Assembly (NCBI GenBank): GCA_947474755.1
Contig: CANJJE010000002.1
Location: 186,001 to 250,000 of the forward strand
Length of the DNA: 64,000 bases
From: Burkholderiales bacterium
GTDB lineage: Bacteria; Pseudomonadota; Gammaproteobacteria; Burkholderiales; Burkholderiaceae_C
Direction of reading: 5' to 3'
The position numbers and the translations under genes were made by a program. Below are positions 1 to 9,988 of the stretch, one piece after another. The first letter of the stretch is position 1. Every line of letters starts with the position of its first letter. Under the pieces are notes generated by a model. It worked only from the letters and a program-made list of their open reading frames with translations, searched no databases and had not been told where the DNA came from.

Positions 1-750
1 GCCGGAGATCTCGGTCGGCTTGGCCTTGATGACCTTCTCGTCGAACACCAGCACGTCGGCGATCAGACCCGGGGCGTCCTTGGATGAATAGACCACCTTG
101 AACTTGTTGCCACCGCCCTGGCTCACGATCTGCGACAGGCTCGGCTCGTAGGTGACACCGATCTGCAGCTGGCCGGACGCCATGGCCGCCGGAACGGCCT
201 CAGGCGTCATGTTCACCGCGGTGATGTCCTTGTCGGTCAGGCCGTTGACCTTGAGCGCATAGGACAGCAGGAAGTCCGACGGGGACAGCGGGTTGAAACC
301 GACCTTCTTGCCCTTGAAGTCGGCGATCTTGGTGATGCTCTTGTCGGCCACGATCGCGTCGCCGCCGTTCGAGTAGTCGATCGGCATGACGACCTTCTGC
401 GGACGCCCGGCAGCCACCTGACCCACCACCTGGTCATACGTCAGCATGCCGCCGTCGACGGCGCCGCTGGCGATCGCCGCAGGGATCAGCGCCGGGTCGG
501 TGAAGACCTGCAGCGACACCTTCAGGTTGTATTTCTTGAAGAGGTCGAGCTTTTCGGCGACGTAGAAGGGCCCGTAGCCGATCCACACCACGGTGCCGAT
601 CTTCATCGACGCAACGTCGGCCGCATGGCTGGTGAGTGCCATCACGCCCAGCGCCAGGCCGGCAAGGGGTTTGCTCAGGGAGGCACCAGCGCGGCGCAAC
701 AGGCCCGACGCCGACAGGGAGGAGGACGAACAGCGGATCGCATGGGACAT
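1..750 (-). CDS. ABC transporter periplasmic substrate-binding protein, guanidine/urea-type locus (C-terminus cut by window edge)
   Basis: Reading the minus strand from the ATG at 750 gives 250 codons with no stop, so the C-terminus lies outside the window. An N-terminal signal peptide is visible: a basic stretch, then a hydrophobic core ending near TSHAADVASM. The mature part begins MKIGTVVWIGYGPFYVAEKL, the NMT1/SsuA-like fold of nitrate, taurine and urea-type solute-binding proteins. A GGAG motif lies 8 bases before the ATG, which supports this start. The gene is preceded by a guanidine-I riboswitch and a sigma-54 promoter. The matching permease and ATPase genes are far away, at the upstream end of the adjacent operon. 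The ligand is therefore inferred to be guanidine, or a product handled by the same pathway. It probably acts in the periplasm and delivers substrate to the permease at 8969. Confidence 0.85.
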   Translation of the reverse strand, partial: MSHAIRCSSSSLSASGLLRRAGASLSKPLAGLALGVMALTSHAADVASMKIGTVVWIGYGPFYVAEKLDLFKKYNLKVSLQVFTDPALIPAAIASGAVDGGMLTYDQVVGQVAAGRPQKVVMPIDYSNGGDAIVADKSITKIADFKGKKVGFNPLSPSDFLLSYALKVNGLTDKDITAVNMTPEAVPAAMASGQLQIGVTYEPSLSQIVSQGGGNKFKVVYSSKDAPGLIADVLVFDEKVIKAKPTEISG

Positions 751-810
751 GGCAAGGACTCCAGGTGTTGAGAGAGCACACGCGCAGGAGAAGACGTTCG
801 ATGCGTCGAT

Positions 811-912
811 CTCCCGGGCTTTTATCCCTCCGTGGAGCCCCGGGTTTGTGACGCCCTGAGCCGGGTCACTCTCGGACCAGCACCGGCGTTTCGGCCGATC
901 GGAACCCTAGTG
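811..912 (-). promoter_or_regulatory. Guanidine-I (ykkC) riboswitch upstream of the substrate-binding protein
   Basis: On the minus strand the conserved blocks of the ykkC class appear in order: CTAGGGTTCCG (910 to 900), GGTCCGAGAG in the middle, then ACGGAGGGATAAAAGCCCGG near the 3' end, finishing in CGGGAG at 811. These blocks are characteristic of the guanidine-I aptamer. The 3' end is about 60 bases from the ATG at 750. Expression of the binding-protein gene is therefore expected to rise when guanidine is bound. The rest of 751-1012 holds only the leader and the sigma-54 element. Confidence 0.93.
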
Positions 913-978
913 CCCCTGAGTGTGAGGAGTTGCGCATGCTCTGAACATACGAATTCGCTCCACCTGCACCGGGACATT

Positions 979-994
979 TGCAAGGGACGTGCCA
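979..994 (-). promoter_or_regulatory. Sigma-54 (-24/-12) promoter for the substrate-binding protein unit
   Basis: The minus strand reads TGGCACGTCCCTTGCA from 994 to 979. This matches the sigma-54 consensus TGGCAC-N5-TTGCA, with the invariant GG and GC ten bases apart. It lies between the allophanate hydrolase stop (1013) and the riboswitch (5' end near 912), so transcription would start roughly 55 bases before the aptamer. It was found by eye; no start-site data are available. Confidence 0.78.
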
Positions 995-1012
995 GCGGCG
1001 CGGCCCTTGCTC

Positions 1013-2845
1013 TCAACCCGAGGTGGCAACGAAGGCGCGCCAGCTGCCCAGCGCAGTGATGTCGCGCGCACCCTCGGCGGCGATCGCCTCGCAGACGAAG
1101 CCCTGCACCGTGCTGCCGTCATCGAGCACGACCGTGCCGATGCCCAGCGGCGCCGGGATACCCGCGACGAAGGATCCGAACTCGCTCGCCGGCAGTTCCC
1201 AGACCTCCATGTCGATCGAGCCGCCGCCGGCATTGGCCCCAACCCTCACCATCCCGGGTCGCCACGGCGGCCCACCCGGCAGCGCGTAGAACTTGTAGAT
1301 CGGCGCACTGCGCGCTGCGCGCACCAAACTGGCGCCTCGTTGCGTCAACTGCCCGTTCAAAGGCAGCCCACTCAGGTGCGCGCCGCACACCGCGACGCGA
1401 ACGAGGCCACTCGGGAAGGCCGTCTCCGCCGGCGGCTGGGGCGGGCGGTGGGGCGCGTGGGGGGTGGCCCCGACGGTTGCGACCGACTCGGCGTGCAGGC
1501 ACGCCGCGAGGGACAGCAGGGGCAGATCCGCCCCGCTGCGGGCGATCAGGGTCACCCCGCACGGCAGGCCGCGGCCTGGGCCGTCTTCAGCGAAGCCGCC
1601 CGGCACCGCGACCGCGGCGAGATCGAGCAGGTTGACGAAGTTCGTGTAGTGGCCCAGCTGCGAGTTCAAGCGGATCGGGTCGGCCTGGACGGCGGCGATC
1701 GTGGGGTGCGTCGGCGCCGTCGGCACGACCAGGCAGTCGATATCGCGCCACACCGAACGCGTCTGGGCATCGAGCGCGCGCAGCTTGTAGAACGCCTCGA
1801 ACGTGTCTGGCGCGCTGATGCGTGCGCCAGCCTCGGTGATCGCACGGGTGACCGGGTGCAAGGCCTCGGGGTGGCGCTCGATGAAAGATCGAATGGCGGC
1901 GTAGCGCTCGGCCACCCAAGGGCCTTCGTAGAGGAGCGTGGCGACAGCGCGAAAAGGCGTCAGGTCGATCTCGACCGGCGTGCCGCCGAGTGCGACGAGG
2001 CGGTCGATCGCCGCATCGAACTGCCTGGAACCGACATCGTTGCCGTAGAAGACCCGGTCCTGCATGCGCGGCACGCCGAAGCGAAAGCTCGATGCGCTGC
2101 CAAAGTTGCGGCCGTGGGGCGGCATCGCGCGGGAGTAGGCATCGAGCGCATCGACACCTTGCGCGGCAGCCAGCACGCAGGCCGCGTCGGCTGCGGTCAG
2201 CGCGAACACCGACACCACATCGAGCGTGCGGCAGGCCGGCACGACGCCGGTGGTCGGGATGCGGCCGAGGCTGGGCTTCAGGCCGATCAGGTTGTTGAAC
2301 GCCGCCGGCACGCGACCCGAACCCGCGGTATCGGTGCCCAGCGAAAAGCTGGCCAGGCCCAGCGCCACAGAGACCGCCGAGCCCGACGACGATCCGCCCG
2401 AAATGAACTCGGGATCGAATGCATTGCGGCAGGCCCCGTAGGGTGAGCGCACACCGACCAGACCGGTGGCGAACTGGTCGAGGTTGGTCTTGCCCAGCGG
2501 TATCGCGCCGGCATCGATCAGCCGCTGCACCACCGTCGCGCTGCGCTCGGGCGTGTAGGCGAATGCGGGGCAGGCTGCGGTGGTCGGCACGCCGGCCAGG
2601 TCGATGTTGTCCTTGATCGCGAAAGGGATGCCGTACAGCGGCAGCGTGGCCGGGTCGCGGCCTTCTAGTGCGCTGGCGTACCGCGTCAGCGCGTCGAGCG
2701 ACAGGCGGTGGATCCAGACATGACGCGGCAAGGCCGCCTCCTCGGCCTCGATCTGCGCGTGCAATTCGGCGACGAGTTGGGTCGGCGTCAACGCGCCGCC
2801 GAGGTAGCGAGCCCGCAAGGCGGGCAGGGACAGATCGAGTGGCAT
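1013..2845 (-). CDS. atzF: Allophanate hydrolase
   Basis: This 610-residue amidase-signature enzyme should split allophanate into ammonia and CO2, the last step of the carboxylase route for guanidine or urea. The Ser-cisSer-Lys machinery is visible: Lys in YGIPFAIKDNIDLAG (about residue 78), the GGSSSGSA loop (about 150-157) and the nucleophile Ser in DTAGSGRVPA (about 176). Residues from about 475 onward form the separate C-terminal allophanate hydrolase domain (starts near VRVAVCGAHLSG). The length is typical for AtzF-type proteins carrying both domains. It lies 49 bases after the carboxylase gene on the same strand, so it is the last gene of the operon. The stop codon is only about 20 bases before the next sigma-54 element, so read-through into the binding-protein gene is possible. 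Confidence 0.95.
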   Translation of the reverse strand: MPLDLSLPALRARYLGGALTPTQLVAELHAQIEAEEAALPRHVWIHRLSLDALTRYASALEGRDPATLPLYGIPFAIKDNIDLAGVPTTAACPAFAYTPERSATVVQRLIDAGAIPLGKTNLDQFATGLVGVRSPYGACRNAFDPEFISGGSSSGSAVSVALGLASFSLGTDTAGSGRVPAAFNNLIGLKPSLGRIPTTGVVPACRTLDVVSVFALTAADAACVLAAAQGVDALDAYSRAMPPHGRNFGSASSFRFGVPRMQDRVFYGNDVGSRQFDAAIDRLVALGGTPVEIDLTPFRAVATLLYEGPWVAERYAAIRSFIERHPEALHPVTRAITEAGARISAPDTFEAFYKLRALDAQTRSVWRDIDCLVVPTAPTHPTIAAVQADPIRLNSQLGHYTNFVNLLDLAAVAVPGGFAEDGPGRGLPCGVTLIARSGADLPLLSLAACLHAESVATVGATPHAPHRPPQPPAETAFPSGLVRVAVCGAHLSGLPLNGQLTQRGASLVRAARSAPIYKFYALPGGPPWRPGMVRVGANAGGGSIDMEVWELPASEFGSFVAGIPAPLGIGTVVLDDGSTVQGFVCEAIAAEGARDITALGSWRAFVATSG

Positions 2846-2894
2846 GCAGGAAGTCCTTGAGTGGTCGACGGGGAGCGCGAGGCGGCCTCGGCCT

Positions 2895-5800
2895 TCAGCT
2901 CAGCAAGACCAGCGGCTGGCCGGCGGTGACTGGCTGCCCTTCGGCACACAGCACCTCGTGCACCACGCCATCGCGTGGCGCGAGCACGGTGATCTCCATC
3001 TTCATCGACTCGACAACGATCAGCGTGTCGCCGGCATTGACGGTGCTGCCCTTGGTGACCGGCACCGACCAGACGCCGCCCGACACTTCGGAGGTGACGA
3101 CCTCGCCATCGAAGGCGCTGGCAGCCGCGGCCCTGGATTCGGCATCGGGGTCAGTGGTGTCGTCCACCGTCTCCGCCACGCCGGCCTCGCGCCAGCGTTC
3201 CCGCTCGGCCTCGAAGGCCGCCTGCTGCCGGTTCTTGAAGGCGGTGATCTGCGCCGCGTTATCGACCAGGTATCGCTGGTACTCGGAGAGCTTGAAGGTA
3301 CCCTCCTCGATGCGGAGCTGCGCGCGGCCCGCGACGAAGTCAGCGCGCAGCGTCAGCAGCTGTTCGGCGCTGACGGGATAGAAGCGCAGCCGGTCGAAGA
3401 AGCGCAGCAGCCAGGGCTTGCCGGGCTCGAAATCCCGCGCGCCATGGCGGGCATCGCGCCAGCGATTCCACATCTGCACCGTGCGGCCGACGAACTGGTA
3501 GCCGCCCGGGCCCTCCATGCCATAGACGCACAGGTAGGCGCCGCCGATGCCAACCGCGTTTTCCGGCGTCCAGGTGCGCGCCGGGTTGTATTTGGTCGTG
3601 ACCAGCCGGTGCCGCGGGTCGAGCGGCGTGGCGACCGGCGCGCCGAGGTACACGTCGCCGAGACCCAGCACCAGGTAGCTGGCCTCGAACAAGGTGTCAT
3701 GGACCGCCTGGATGTCGTCCAGCCCGTTGATGCGGCGGATGAACTCGATGTTGCTCGGGCACCAGGGCGCATCGGCGCGCACCGACTGCATGTACTTGTC
3801 GATCGCGAGGCGCGTCGCCGCGTCGTCCCACGACAGTGGCAGCCAGACGGTGCGGCTCGGCACCTCGATGTCGGCGGTCGAGACGACGCCGTGCTGGGCA
3901 TCGAGCAATGCGTCCATCAACGTCGTCAAGGCGATGCGCGAAGGGTCGTAGTGGACCTGCAGCGAGCGGATGCCCGGCGTCAGGTCGACGATGCCGCCGA
4001 GCCGTCCTTCATCTCGCCACGCCTGCAGCCGAAGCATCAGCGCATGCACATGGAAGCGCAGCGTCAGGTCGAGCTTGAGCTCGCCGAATTCGATGAGCAC
4101 ATAGGCATCCCCGGCGCGGCGGTAGACGATTTCGATGCCGTTCTCGTCGGCGGCACGTCGGTGCAGCACTGCGGCGTCGGCGAGCTCGGTGCGCGCGGGC
4201 GGCACCTCGATGCGCGGCGATGCATCGGTGGCCAGCACCACATCCTGTGCCCGGGCCAGCGCCCTCGCCTGTTCCAGCGTCAATGGCTTGAAGCGGACCG
4301 TGTTGCCCGGGGACAGTTGCCCCAGCTTCCACAACTCGGCCTGAACCACCGTGGCAGGGCAGACGAAGCCACCGAGGCTCGGGCCATCGGGGCCGAGGAT
4401 GACGGGCATGTCACCGGTGAAATCGACCGCGCCGATGGCATAGGCGTTGTCGTGGATGTTCGACGGATGCAGACCGGCCTCGCCGCCGTCGCGGCGCGCC
4501 CAGGTCGGCTTCGGGCCGATCAGCCGCACTCCGGTGCGGCTGGAGTTGTAGTGGACCTGCCAGTCGGTCGAGAAGAAGGTGTCGATGTCGGCCGGCGTGA
4601 AGAAGTCGGGCGCAGCATGCGGGCCGATCAGTACGCCGATGTCCCAGTGCGTCGCGTAGACCGGCGTCAGCAGCGACGCCTCATCGGCGCGGATCGGCGC
4701 CGGGTTGTGGGCTGTGGGCATGCCGATGTGAAGCACATCACCCCCACGCAGCACGCGGCCTCCATGGCCACCGAACTGGCCGAGCGTGAAGGTCGAGGCG
4801 CTGCCCAGGTAGTCGGGCACGTCGATACCGCCGTGCACTGCGAGGTAAGCGCGGCTGCCGCCTGCCGGGCCGACGCGGCCGATGCGCAGCGTCTGGCCGA
4901 CCTCGACCGTGAGGGGTCGGCCCATGGCCACTGCTTCGCCATCCAGGGTCAGCTCGATCGGCGCGCCACAAACCGCGACGCGGGCGGCACAGCGAAAGCG
5001 CAGCGTCGGTCCGGCGACGGTGATCTCGAGCCCGGCCACACCCTGTGCATTGCCGACCAGCCGGTTCGCGAGCCGCAAGGCCAGCGGGTCCATCGGACCC
5101 GACGGCGGCACGCCGACATCCCAGTAGCCGAGGCGGCCTGGCCAGTCCTGCACCGAGGTCTGCACGCCGGGGCTGATCACATCGAAGGCGCGGCTGGGCG
5201 TGCTGAATGACGCGAGACTGCGTGTGGTGTGCGTCGCCTCGACGAACGGCGCGAAGGACATCACCCCGCGCAGGTAATCGAGATTCGACACCAGTCCATC
5301 AACGCGGGTGTCGCGCAAAGCCCTCGACAGCTTCGCGATCGCGTCGTCGCGGTCGCTGCCATGGGCAATCAGCTTGGCCAGCATCGGATCGTAATAAGCG
5401 GTGACCTCGGTACCGCGCTCGACCCAGGCGTCGACCCGCAGATCGTCGGGAAACTTCACGCGCGTCAGCACACCGGTGGCCGGCTGGAAGTTCTTGTACG
5501 GGTCTTCGGCGTACAACCTCGCCTGCACCGCATGACCGGTGGCTTCGATGTGCAGGCTGTCCAGCGCGGGCATGTCGCCTGCGCCGAGCTTGACCATCCA
5601 CTCGACGATGTCGACACCCGTGACGGCTTCGGTCACGCCGTGCTCGACCTGCAGCCGCGCGTTGACCTCGAGGAAATAGAACTCCTGCGTGCGCGCGTCG
5701 ACGACAAACTCGACGGTGCCGGCGGATCGGTAGCTCGCCGCCTGAGCCAGTCGGCGCGCGGTGTCGTGCAGCGCGGCGCGCACCTCGGGCCGCAGGTGGG

Positions 5801-6530
5801 GTGCCGGGGCCTCCTCGACGACCTTCTGGTTGCGCCGCTGCAACGAACAGTCCCGGTCGCCGAGCGCCAGCACGCCACCTGCGCCGTCGCCAAAAACCTG
5901 CACCTCGATGTGACGCGCGTCGGTGATGTAGCGCTCGATGAATACGCCGGCATCAGAGAAATTGCTCTGAGCGAGCCGCCGCACCGTGTCGAATGCGGCG
6001 CGCAACTCTTCGGCGCCGATGCACATCTGCATGCCGATGCCACCGCCTCCGGCACTGCTTTTCAGCATCACCGGATAGCCGATGCGCTCGGCATGGACCA
6101 GCGCTTCGTCCAGATCGCTCAGCAAGCCGGTGCCCGGCAGCAAGGGCACGCCACTGTCGGTAGCCAGCGCGCGCGCGGTGTGCTTCAGGCCGAACAAGCG
6201 CATCTGCTGCGGCGTCGGGCCGAGGAAGACGAGCCCTGCGGCTTCGCAAGCCTCGACGAAACCGGCGTTCTCCGACAGGAAGCCATAGCCCGGGTGAATG
6301 GCCTGCGCGCCGGCGGCCAGCGCCGCCTCGATGATCCGCGCGTGGTTCAAATAGCTGGCCGCGACCGGTGCCTGACCGATGCAAACGGCTGCGTCGGCCA
6401 TCGCCACATGGGGCGCGCTGGCGTCGGCTTCGGAATACACCGCGACCGAGCCGACGCCGAGGCGGCGCAGCGTTCGGATGATGCGGCAGGCGATGGCGCC
6501 TCTGTTGGCGATCAGGACTTTGGTGAACAT
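2895..6530 (-). CDS. Biotin-dependent urea/guanidine carboxylase
   Basis: This is a 1211-residue single-chain carboxylase. The biotin carboxylase part (about 1-450) starts [17 protein letters not shown] and holds the glycine-rich ATP loop [12 protein letters not shown]. Next come the two carboxyltransferase segments of urea amidolyase type: the KipA-like part begins near [20 protein letters not shown] (about 460) and the KipI-like part near [12 protein letters not shown] (about 800). The C-terminus is a biotinyl domain with ESMKMEI, biotin Lys about 1177. Classic annotation would say urea carboxylase. The guanidine-I riboswitch and the two carboxyguanidine-deiminase-type genes immediately upstream point instead to guanidine as the physiological substrate, as established for such gene clusters in other bacteria. 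The product would be carboxyguanidine, passed to the deiminase. The substrate choice is inference from context. Confidence 0.93.
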   Translation of the reverse strand: MFTKVLIANRGAIACRIIRTLRRLGVGSVAVYSEADASAPHVAMADAAVCIGQAPVAASYLNHARIIEAALAAGAQAIHPGYGFLSENAGFVEACEAAGLVFLGPTPQQMRLFGLKHTARALATDSGVPLLPGTGLLSDLDEALVHAERIGYPVMLKSSAGGGGIGMQMCIGAEELRAAFDTVRRLAQSNFSDAGVFIERYITDARHIEVQVFGDGAGGVLALGDRDCSLQRRNQKVVEEAPAPHLRPEVRAALHDTARRLAQAASYRSAGTVEFVVDARTQEFYFLEVNARLQVEHGVTEAVTGVDIVEWMVKLGAGDMPALDSLHIEATGHAVQARLYAEDPYKNFQPATGVLTRVKFPDDLRVDAWVERGTEVTAYYDPMLAKLIAHGSDRDDAIAKLSRALRDTRVDGLVSNLDYLRGVMSFAPFVEATHTTRSLASFSTPSRAFDVISPGVQTSVQDWPGRLGYWDVGVPPSGPMDPLALRLANRLVGNAQGVAGLEITVAGPTLRFRCAARVAVCGAPIELTLDGEAVAMGRPLTVEVGQTLRIGRVGPAGGSRAYLAVHGGIDVPDYLGSASTFTLGQFGGHGGRVLRGGDVLHIGMPTAHNPAPIRADEASLLTPVYATHWDIGVLIGPHAAPDFFTPADIDTFFSTDWQVHYNSSRTGVRLIGPKPTWARRDGGEAGLHPSNIHDNAYAIGAVDFTGDMPVILGPDGPSLGGFVCPATVVQAELWKLGQLSPGNTVRFKPLTLEQARALARAQDVVLATDASPRIEVPPARTELADAAVLHRRAADENGIEIVYRRAGDAYVLIEFGELKLDLTLRFHVHALMLRLQAWRDEGRLGGIVDLTPGIRSLQVHYDPSRIALTTLMDALLDAQHGVVSTADIEVPSRTVWLPLSWDDAATRLAIDKYMQSVRADAPWCPSNIEFIRRINGLDDIQAVHDTLFEASYLVLGLGDVYLGAPVATPLDPRHRLVTTKYNPARTWTPENAVGIGGAYLCVYGMEGPGGYQFVGRTVQMWNRWRDARHGARDFEPGKPWLLRFFDRLRFYPVSAEQLLTLRADFVAGRAQLRIEEGTFKLSEYQRYLVDNAAQITAFKNRQQAAFEAERERWREAGVAETVDDTTDPDAESRAAAASAFDGEVVTSEVSGGVWSVPVTKGSTVNAGDTLIVVESMKMEITVLAPRDGVVHEVLCAEGQPVTAGQPLVLLS

Positions 6531-6605
6531 GGCGGGCTCAGCGGGCTAGCAGGTCGTCCTGCGCTCATCGAAGGCACACGCCGGTCGTCCGGCGCGGCAT
6601 GGCCG

Positions 6606-7283
6606 TCAGGCCGGGTCCCACACCAGAAAGCGCACCGGCGTGGGGTTGTAGCCATTGCACGGGTTGTTCAGCTGCGGGCAGTTCGACACGAGCACGACCA
6701 CGTCCATCTCGGCGCGCATCTCGACGTACTTGCCCGGGGCGGAGATCCCGTCTTCGAAGGTCAGCTTGCCCTCGGGCGTGACCGGGACGTTCATGAAGAA
6801 ATTGATGTTCGACACCACATCGCGCTTGGTCAGGTGCGGCAGGCCCCAGGCGGCTTCGCTGCCCTCATCGATCCGCGCCAGCGCCAGCATGAAGCTGTCG
6901 CGGCAGCTGTGCATGGTGCGCTTCTCGAGCGCGTAGCGAACGGTGTTGCTCTCGCACGAACAGGCACCGCCCAGCGTGTCGTGGCGACCGCAGGTGTCTG
7001 CGGTGATGGTGAGCATCGGACGCGCTTCGCTCGACATCAGCACCGAGCCCGTCGTCAGGTAGAGCGCGCCCTGTGCCTGGATCGTGTGCGTCAGGCTGTA
7101 GCGCTCGCCGACATCTGCGGCGCTGTAGAAGATCGTGTCGACGGCCTGGTTTCCTTCCAGATCGACGACTCGCAGGATCTGCCCTTGCTTCAACACCTTC
7201 GCCCACGGGTCTCCCGCCAGGCACACCTCGTCGAGCACCGCATCGGCGGGTTTCAGCGGGCTTTCGACAGTGGCAAGCATCAC
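6606..7283 (-). CDS. Urea carboxylase-associated protein (carboxyguanidine deiminase subunit, 225 aa)
   Basis: The protein belongs to the urea-carboxylase/aminomethyltransferase-associated family. Typical segments are [55 protein letters not shown] and [19 protein letters not shown]. In characterised guanidine loci, two paralogous proteins of this family together form carboxyguanidine deiminase (CgdAB), which turns carboxyguanidine into allophanate. The cysteine-rich CGRHD...CSCES stretch (about residues 98-112) is a plausible metal or active-site region. The start overlaps the end of the 260-residue paralogue by 4 bases, consistent with a co-translated heterodimer. The carboxylase follows 75 bases later. 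Which CgdA/CgdB letter applies cannot be assigned safely from the sequence alone. Confidence 0.88.
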   Translation of the reverse strand: MMLATVESPLKPADAVLDEVCLAGDPWAKVLKQGQILRVVDLEGNQAVDTIFYSAADVGERYSLTHTIQAQGALYLTTGSVLMSSEARPMLTITADTCGRHDTLGGACSCESNTVRYALEKRTMHSCRDSFMLALARIDEGSEAAWGLPHLTKRDVVSNINFFMNVPVTPEGKLTFEDGISAPGKYVEMRAEMDVVVLVSNCPQLNNPCNGYNPTPVRFLVWDPA

Positions 7284-8062
7284 AGGAACCCCCGCTCGGT
7301 ATTGATGAAGCCCCGGTCGTTTTCAGGGCACAGCAGGCGACACACATCGTCGGCACCGGCTGTGCCCGAGCGCCAGGCGGTCAGCCCGACCGGAGTCGGC
7401 GCGTAGCTTGTCGAAGGATCGAGAGGGTGCGGGGCGGCCGACAGCACGACCAGCACATTCATCTCGAAACGCAGGTCGACATGCTGGCCGGGCTCGCGGT
7501 GCGCGGTGTCGAACCGCAGCCGCCCCGTCTCATCGACCACGGCCTTGCTGAAGAAGTTGACATTCGCGACCACGTCGCGTCGGTCCAGGCCCCACTTCGC
7601 CAGCTCCACCAGAAAGCCGTCATGGCCGTTGCGGTACATGGCGTTTCGATGCGTCTGGTAATTCGCCTCGCCCCAGCGGCGACGCACGGTGCGGGAATCG
7701 ATCGCGCCGCACACCGTGTCGTGCCAGCCGCAGCTGTCGTCGGGGATCGAGCACAGCACACGGCCCATGTCGGAATAAAGCGCATGGCCACGCGTCAGGT
7801 GTGCGGTGTGCTGGGCCTTCAGCGTGTCGGGCATGTTGTAGCGCTCGGTCTTTTCTTCCTGGTTGAAGAACAGCGCCGACACATTGGCGCGGCCTTCGAC
7901 GTCGGTCAGCCGCAGCGCGGTGCCACGGCGCAGCACTCCCGACCAGTGGGCGCCACCGGGCATCGTGTCTTCCCACAACACGAGATCAGGGGAATACCGT
8001 GTCGAATGCTCGGGCACGGCAGCGCGTGCCAGTGGGGTCAGGGTATTGAAGTTCGTTGACAT
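7280..8062 (-). CDS. Urea amidolyase-associated protein (carboxyguanidine deiminase subunit, 260 aa)
   Basis: A paralogue of the next gene, sharing its layout: [55 protein letters not shown] and [21 protein letters not shown]. The 4-base overlap with the 225-residue partner suggests coupled translation and a two-subunit enzyme. Family knowledge from guanidine-assimilating bacteria places such pairs as carboxyguanidine deiminase, acting between guanidine carboxylase and allophanate hydrolase in the cytoplasm. It begins 26 bases after the ATPase gene ends, so it is within the same operon. The paralogues probably arose by duplication; both keep the CGxHD-type motif. Confidence 0.88.
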   Translation of the reverse strand: MSTNFNTLTPLARAAVPEHSTRYSPDLVLWEDTMPGGAHWSGVLRRGTALRLTDVEGRANVSALFFNQEEKTERYNMPDTLKAQHTAHLTRGHALYSDMGRVLCSIPDDSCGWHDTVCGAIDSRTVRRRWGEANYQTHRNAMYRNGHDGFLVELAKWGLDRRDVVANVNFFSKAVVDETGRLRFDTAHREPGQHVDLRFEMNVLVVLSAAPHPLDPSTSYAPTPVGLTAWRSGTAGADDVCRLLCPENDRGFINTERGFL

Positions 8063-8088
8063 GGATCGGCAGCGTCACAAATGAAATG

Positions 8089-8955
8089 TCAGACGGCCTC
8101 GCCCTGCTGGGAAATCTGATCCAGCAGATCGAGGTCGGTGGTGATTCCAGAGCTCACGCGGATACGCTCGAGGATCTCGGCCTTCAGCTCGCGGAACGGC
8201 GCGCTGTGCTTCATGTCCTGCTGGCGCCGCGCCGGAAGCGGCACGGGGTAGATGCTGTGGATACGCCCAGGGCGTGGCTCCATCAGCACGACCCGCTGGC
8301 CGAGGTAGATCGCTTCATCGACATCGTGGGTGACGAAGACGATGGTGGTCTTTTCGATGCGGTGGATGTGCAGGATCAGGTCATGCATGACCTCGCGGGT
8401 CTGCGCGTCGAGCGCGCCGAAGGGTTCATCCATCAGCAGGATCTGCGGGCGGCCCATCAGCGCGCGGGCGATCGCCACCCGCTGCTGCATGCCGCCCGAC
8501 AACTGGCTCGGGTACGACTTGGCGACCTTCGCCAGGCCGATCAGGTTCAGCAGCGCATCGGCGCGACCCGACGCGGCCTCGACGTCCGAGGAGCTCAGAT
8601 TTTCGCGGTTGACCTTCAGCGTTCGGCTGAACTTGATGTTCTCCATCACGGTGAGCCACGGGTACAGGCTGTAGTGCTGGAACACCATTGCGCGCTCGGC
8701 GCCGGGACCGGCGATGGCTCGCCCGTTGCAGATCACCTCGCCTGAGGTGTGATGCTCGAGGCCGGCGAGGATGCGCAGCAGCGTGGACTTGCCACAGCCC
8801 GAGGCACCCACAAGCGTGATGAACTCGTTGTCTTCGATCGAGAGATCGATGTCCTGCAGTGCGGCCGGGGTGCCGGGCGCGACACCGCTGAAGACCTTGC
8901 CCAGACGACGAACCTCCGCCTTCGGGGCACCGCTGTGAGGAACGATGGGCAGCAT
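8089..8955 (-). CDS. ABC transporter ATP-binding protein (nitrate/taurine/urea type)
   Basis: A 288-residue ATPase subunit with all nucleotide-binding motifs: Walker A GASGCGKST, Q-loop MVFQHYSLYPWL, signature LSGGMQQRVAIARAL, Walker B ILLMDEPFGALD and the switch His in VFVTHDVDEA. It resembles the SsuB/TauB/NrtD group. The permease gene lies immediately upstream (13-base gap). The two enzyme-associated genes follow downstream. It should energise uptake of the substrate captured by the binding protein encoded at 1-750. The C-terminal extension after the switch region is ordinary for this group. Confidence 0.95.
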   Translation of the reverse strand: MLPIVPHSGAPKAEVRRLGKVFSGVAPGTPAALQDIDLSIEDNEFITLVGASGCGKSTLLRILAGLEHHTSGEVICNGRAIAGPGAERAMVFQHYSLYPWLTVMENIKFSRTLKVNRENLSSSDVEAASGRADALLNLIGLAKVAKSYPSQLSGGMQQRVAIARALMGRPQILLMDEPFGALDAQTREVMHDLILHIHRIEKTTIVFVTHDVDEAIYLGQRVVLMEPRPGRIHSIYPVPLPARRQQDMKHSAPFRELKAEILERIRVSSGITTDLDLLDQISQQGEAV

Positions 8956-8968
8956 TCGGGGCTCCAGG

Positions 8969-9829
8969 TCAACGCTTGAAATGCATGTAGGGGAAGGAGC
9001 GGCGGTGCAGCCACCGGAAGGCCTGGTCCATCAGCAATCCGATGACACCGATCAGGATGATGCCGCCGAAGATCGTGTCGGTTTTCAGGAAGCGCTGCGC
9101 CTTCAGGATCGCGTAGCCGAGCCCCGAATTGCTGGCCACCAGTTCGGCTACCACCAGGTAGGTCCATGCCCAGCCCATCGTGATGCGCAGCGTGTCCAGG
9201 ATGGCCGGCTTGGCCGACTGCAACATCACCAGCCGGAGGATTTCTTCGCGCGTCGCGCCCATGGTCTGCGCCGCCTCGATCTGCGCGGTGGGCACCAGCC
9301 GCACGTTCTCCGCCACCATCAGCACCATCTGGAAAAAGGTACCGATGAAGATGATCGCGATCTTGGCGCTCTCCTCGATGCCAAACCACAGCATCACCAG
9401 CGGAATGAAGGCCACCGCTGGCATGTACCGGATGAAGTCCGTCAGCGGCTCGAGCAGTGCCTCGACCGGTCGGAAGGCCCCGATCAGCAGCCCGATCGGC
9501 AGCGCCAGCGCGGCGGAAAGCGCGAAGCCGGCGAGCACCCGGTAGACGCTGATCCCGGTGTCGGCTACCAGACCGTCCTCGATCAACCAGGTGGCAAGAC
9601 GATTGAACACGGCGACCGGGCCAGGCATGAACACGGGGTCGATCCAGCCTGACGCCGACAGCACCGCCCAGGCCACGAACGGCAGCACCAGGCCCAGGGT
9701 GGCGAAGGCCCAGTACTGAGTGCGGGAGAGACGGCCGGCAATAGCCCAGATGCCGGGGCCCGGTGGGGAAGCCGAAGCTTGAGCTGGGCCCACGGAACTG
9801 GATCGGACGGGGGGTGCTTTGGCAGACAT
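8969..9829 (-). CDS. ABC transporter permease (nitrate/taurine/urea type)
   Basis: This is an inner-membrane permease of 286 residues from the ATG at 9829. The open frame continues upstream to 9976, but that extension would translate through the riboswitch (9891-9988), so the start at MSAKAPPVRSS is preferred. Several hydrophobic segments are visible, beginning WAFATLGLVLPFVAWAVL. The cytoplasmic EAA coupling loop reads IEAAQTMGATREEILRLVML, the interface with the ATPase. The domain is of BPD_transp_1 type as in SsuC/TauC. It is the first gene of the guanidine operon and sits directly behind the riboswitch. Confidence 0.94.
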   Translation of the reverse strand: MSAKAPPVRSSSVGPAQASASPPGPGIWAIAGRLSRTQYWAFATLGLVLPFVAWAVLSASGWIDPVFMPGPVAVFNRLATWLIEDGLVADTGISVYRVLAGFALSAALALPIGLLIGAFRPVEALLEPLTDFIRYMPAVAFIPLVMLWFGIEESAKIAIIFIGTFFQMVLMVAENVRLVPTAQIEAAQTMGATREEILRLVMLQSAKPAILDTLRITMGWAWTYLVVAELVASNSGLGYAILKAQRFLKTDTIFGGIILIGVIGLLMDQAFRWLHRRSFPYMHFKR

Positions 9830-9890
9830 CGATCGCTCCAGGCTGTGGCAAAGGCGAGAGGGGCAGCTGCCGTGCGCTGACGACAACTTC

Positions 9891-9988
9891 CTCCCGGGCT
9901 TTTGTCCCTCCGTGGAACCGCGATGCATTGCGGCCGACCGCTCTCGGACCAGTCCACCTGGCGCCTGACCAGGCACGGAACCCTAGCT
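9891..9988 (-). promoter_or_regulatory. Guanidine-I (ykkC) riboswitch heading the transporter-carboxylase operon
   Basis: The minus strand carries CTAGGGTTCCG (9985 to 9975), CTGGTCCGAGAG, then ACGGAGGGACAAAAGCCCGG ending in CGGGAGG near 9891. The conserved GGAUAAAA element reads GGACAAAA here, a single change from the other copy in this window. It lies about 60 bases before the permease ATG, the same distance as the second copy from its gene. It should gate the whole six-gene operon. Confidence 0.93.

Noticed and set aside
2844-7406. Two long plus-strand frames antisense to the carboxylase and deiminase genes
   Set aside because: Arg/His/Gln-rich translations with no motifs, fully opposite well-supported genes; explained by codon bias.
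9830-9976. Longer N-terminus for the permease
   Set aside because: Would be translated from inside the riboswitch; the sequence there matches the aptamer, not a protein.
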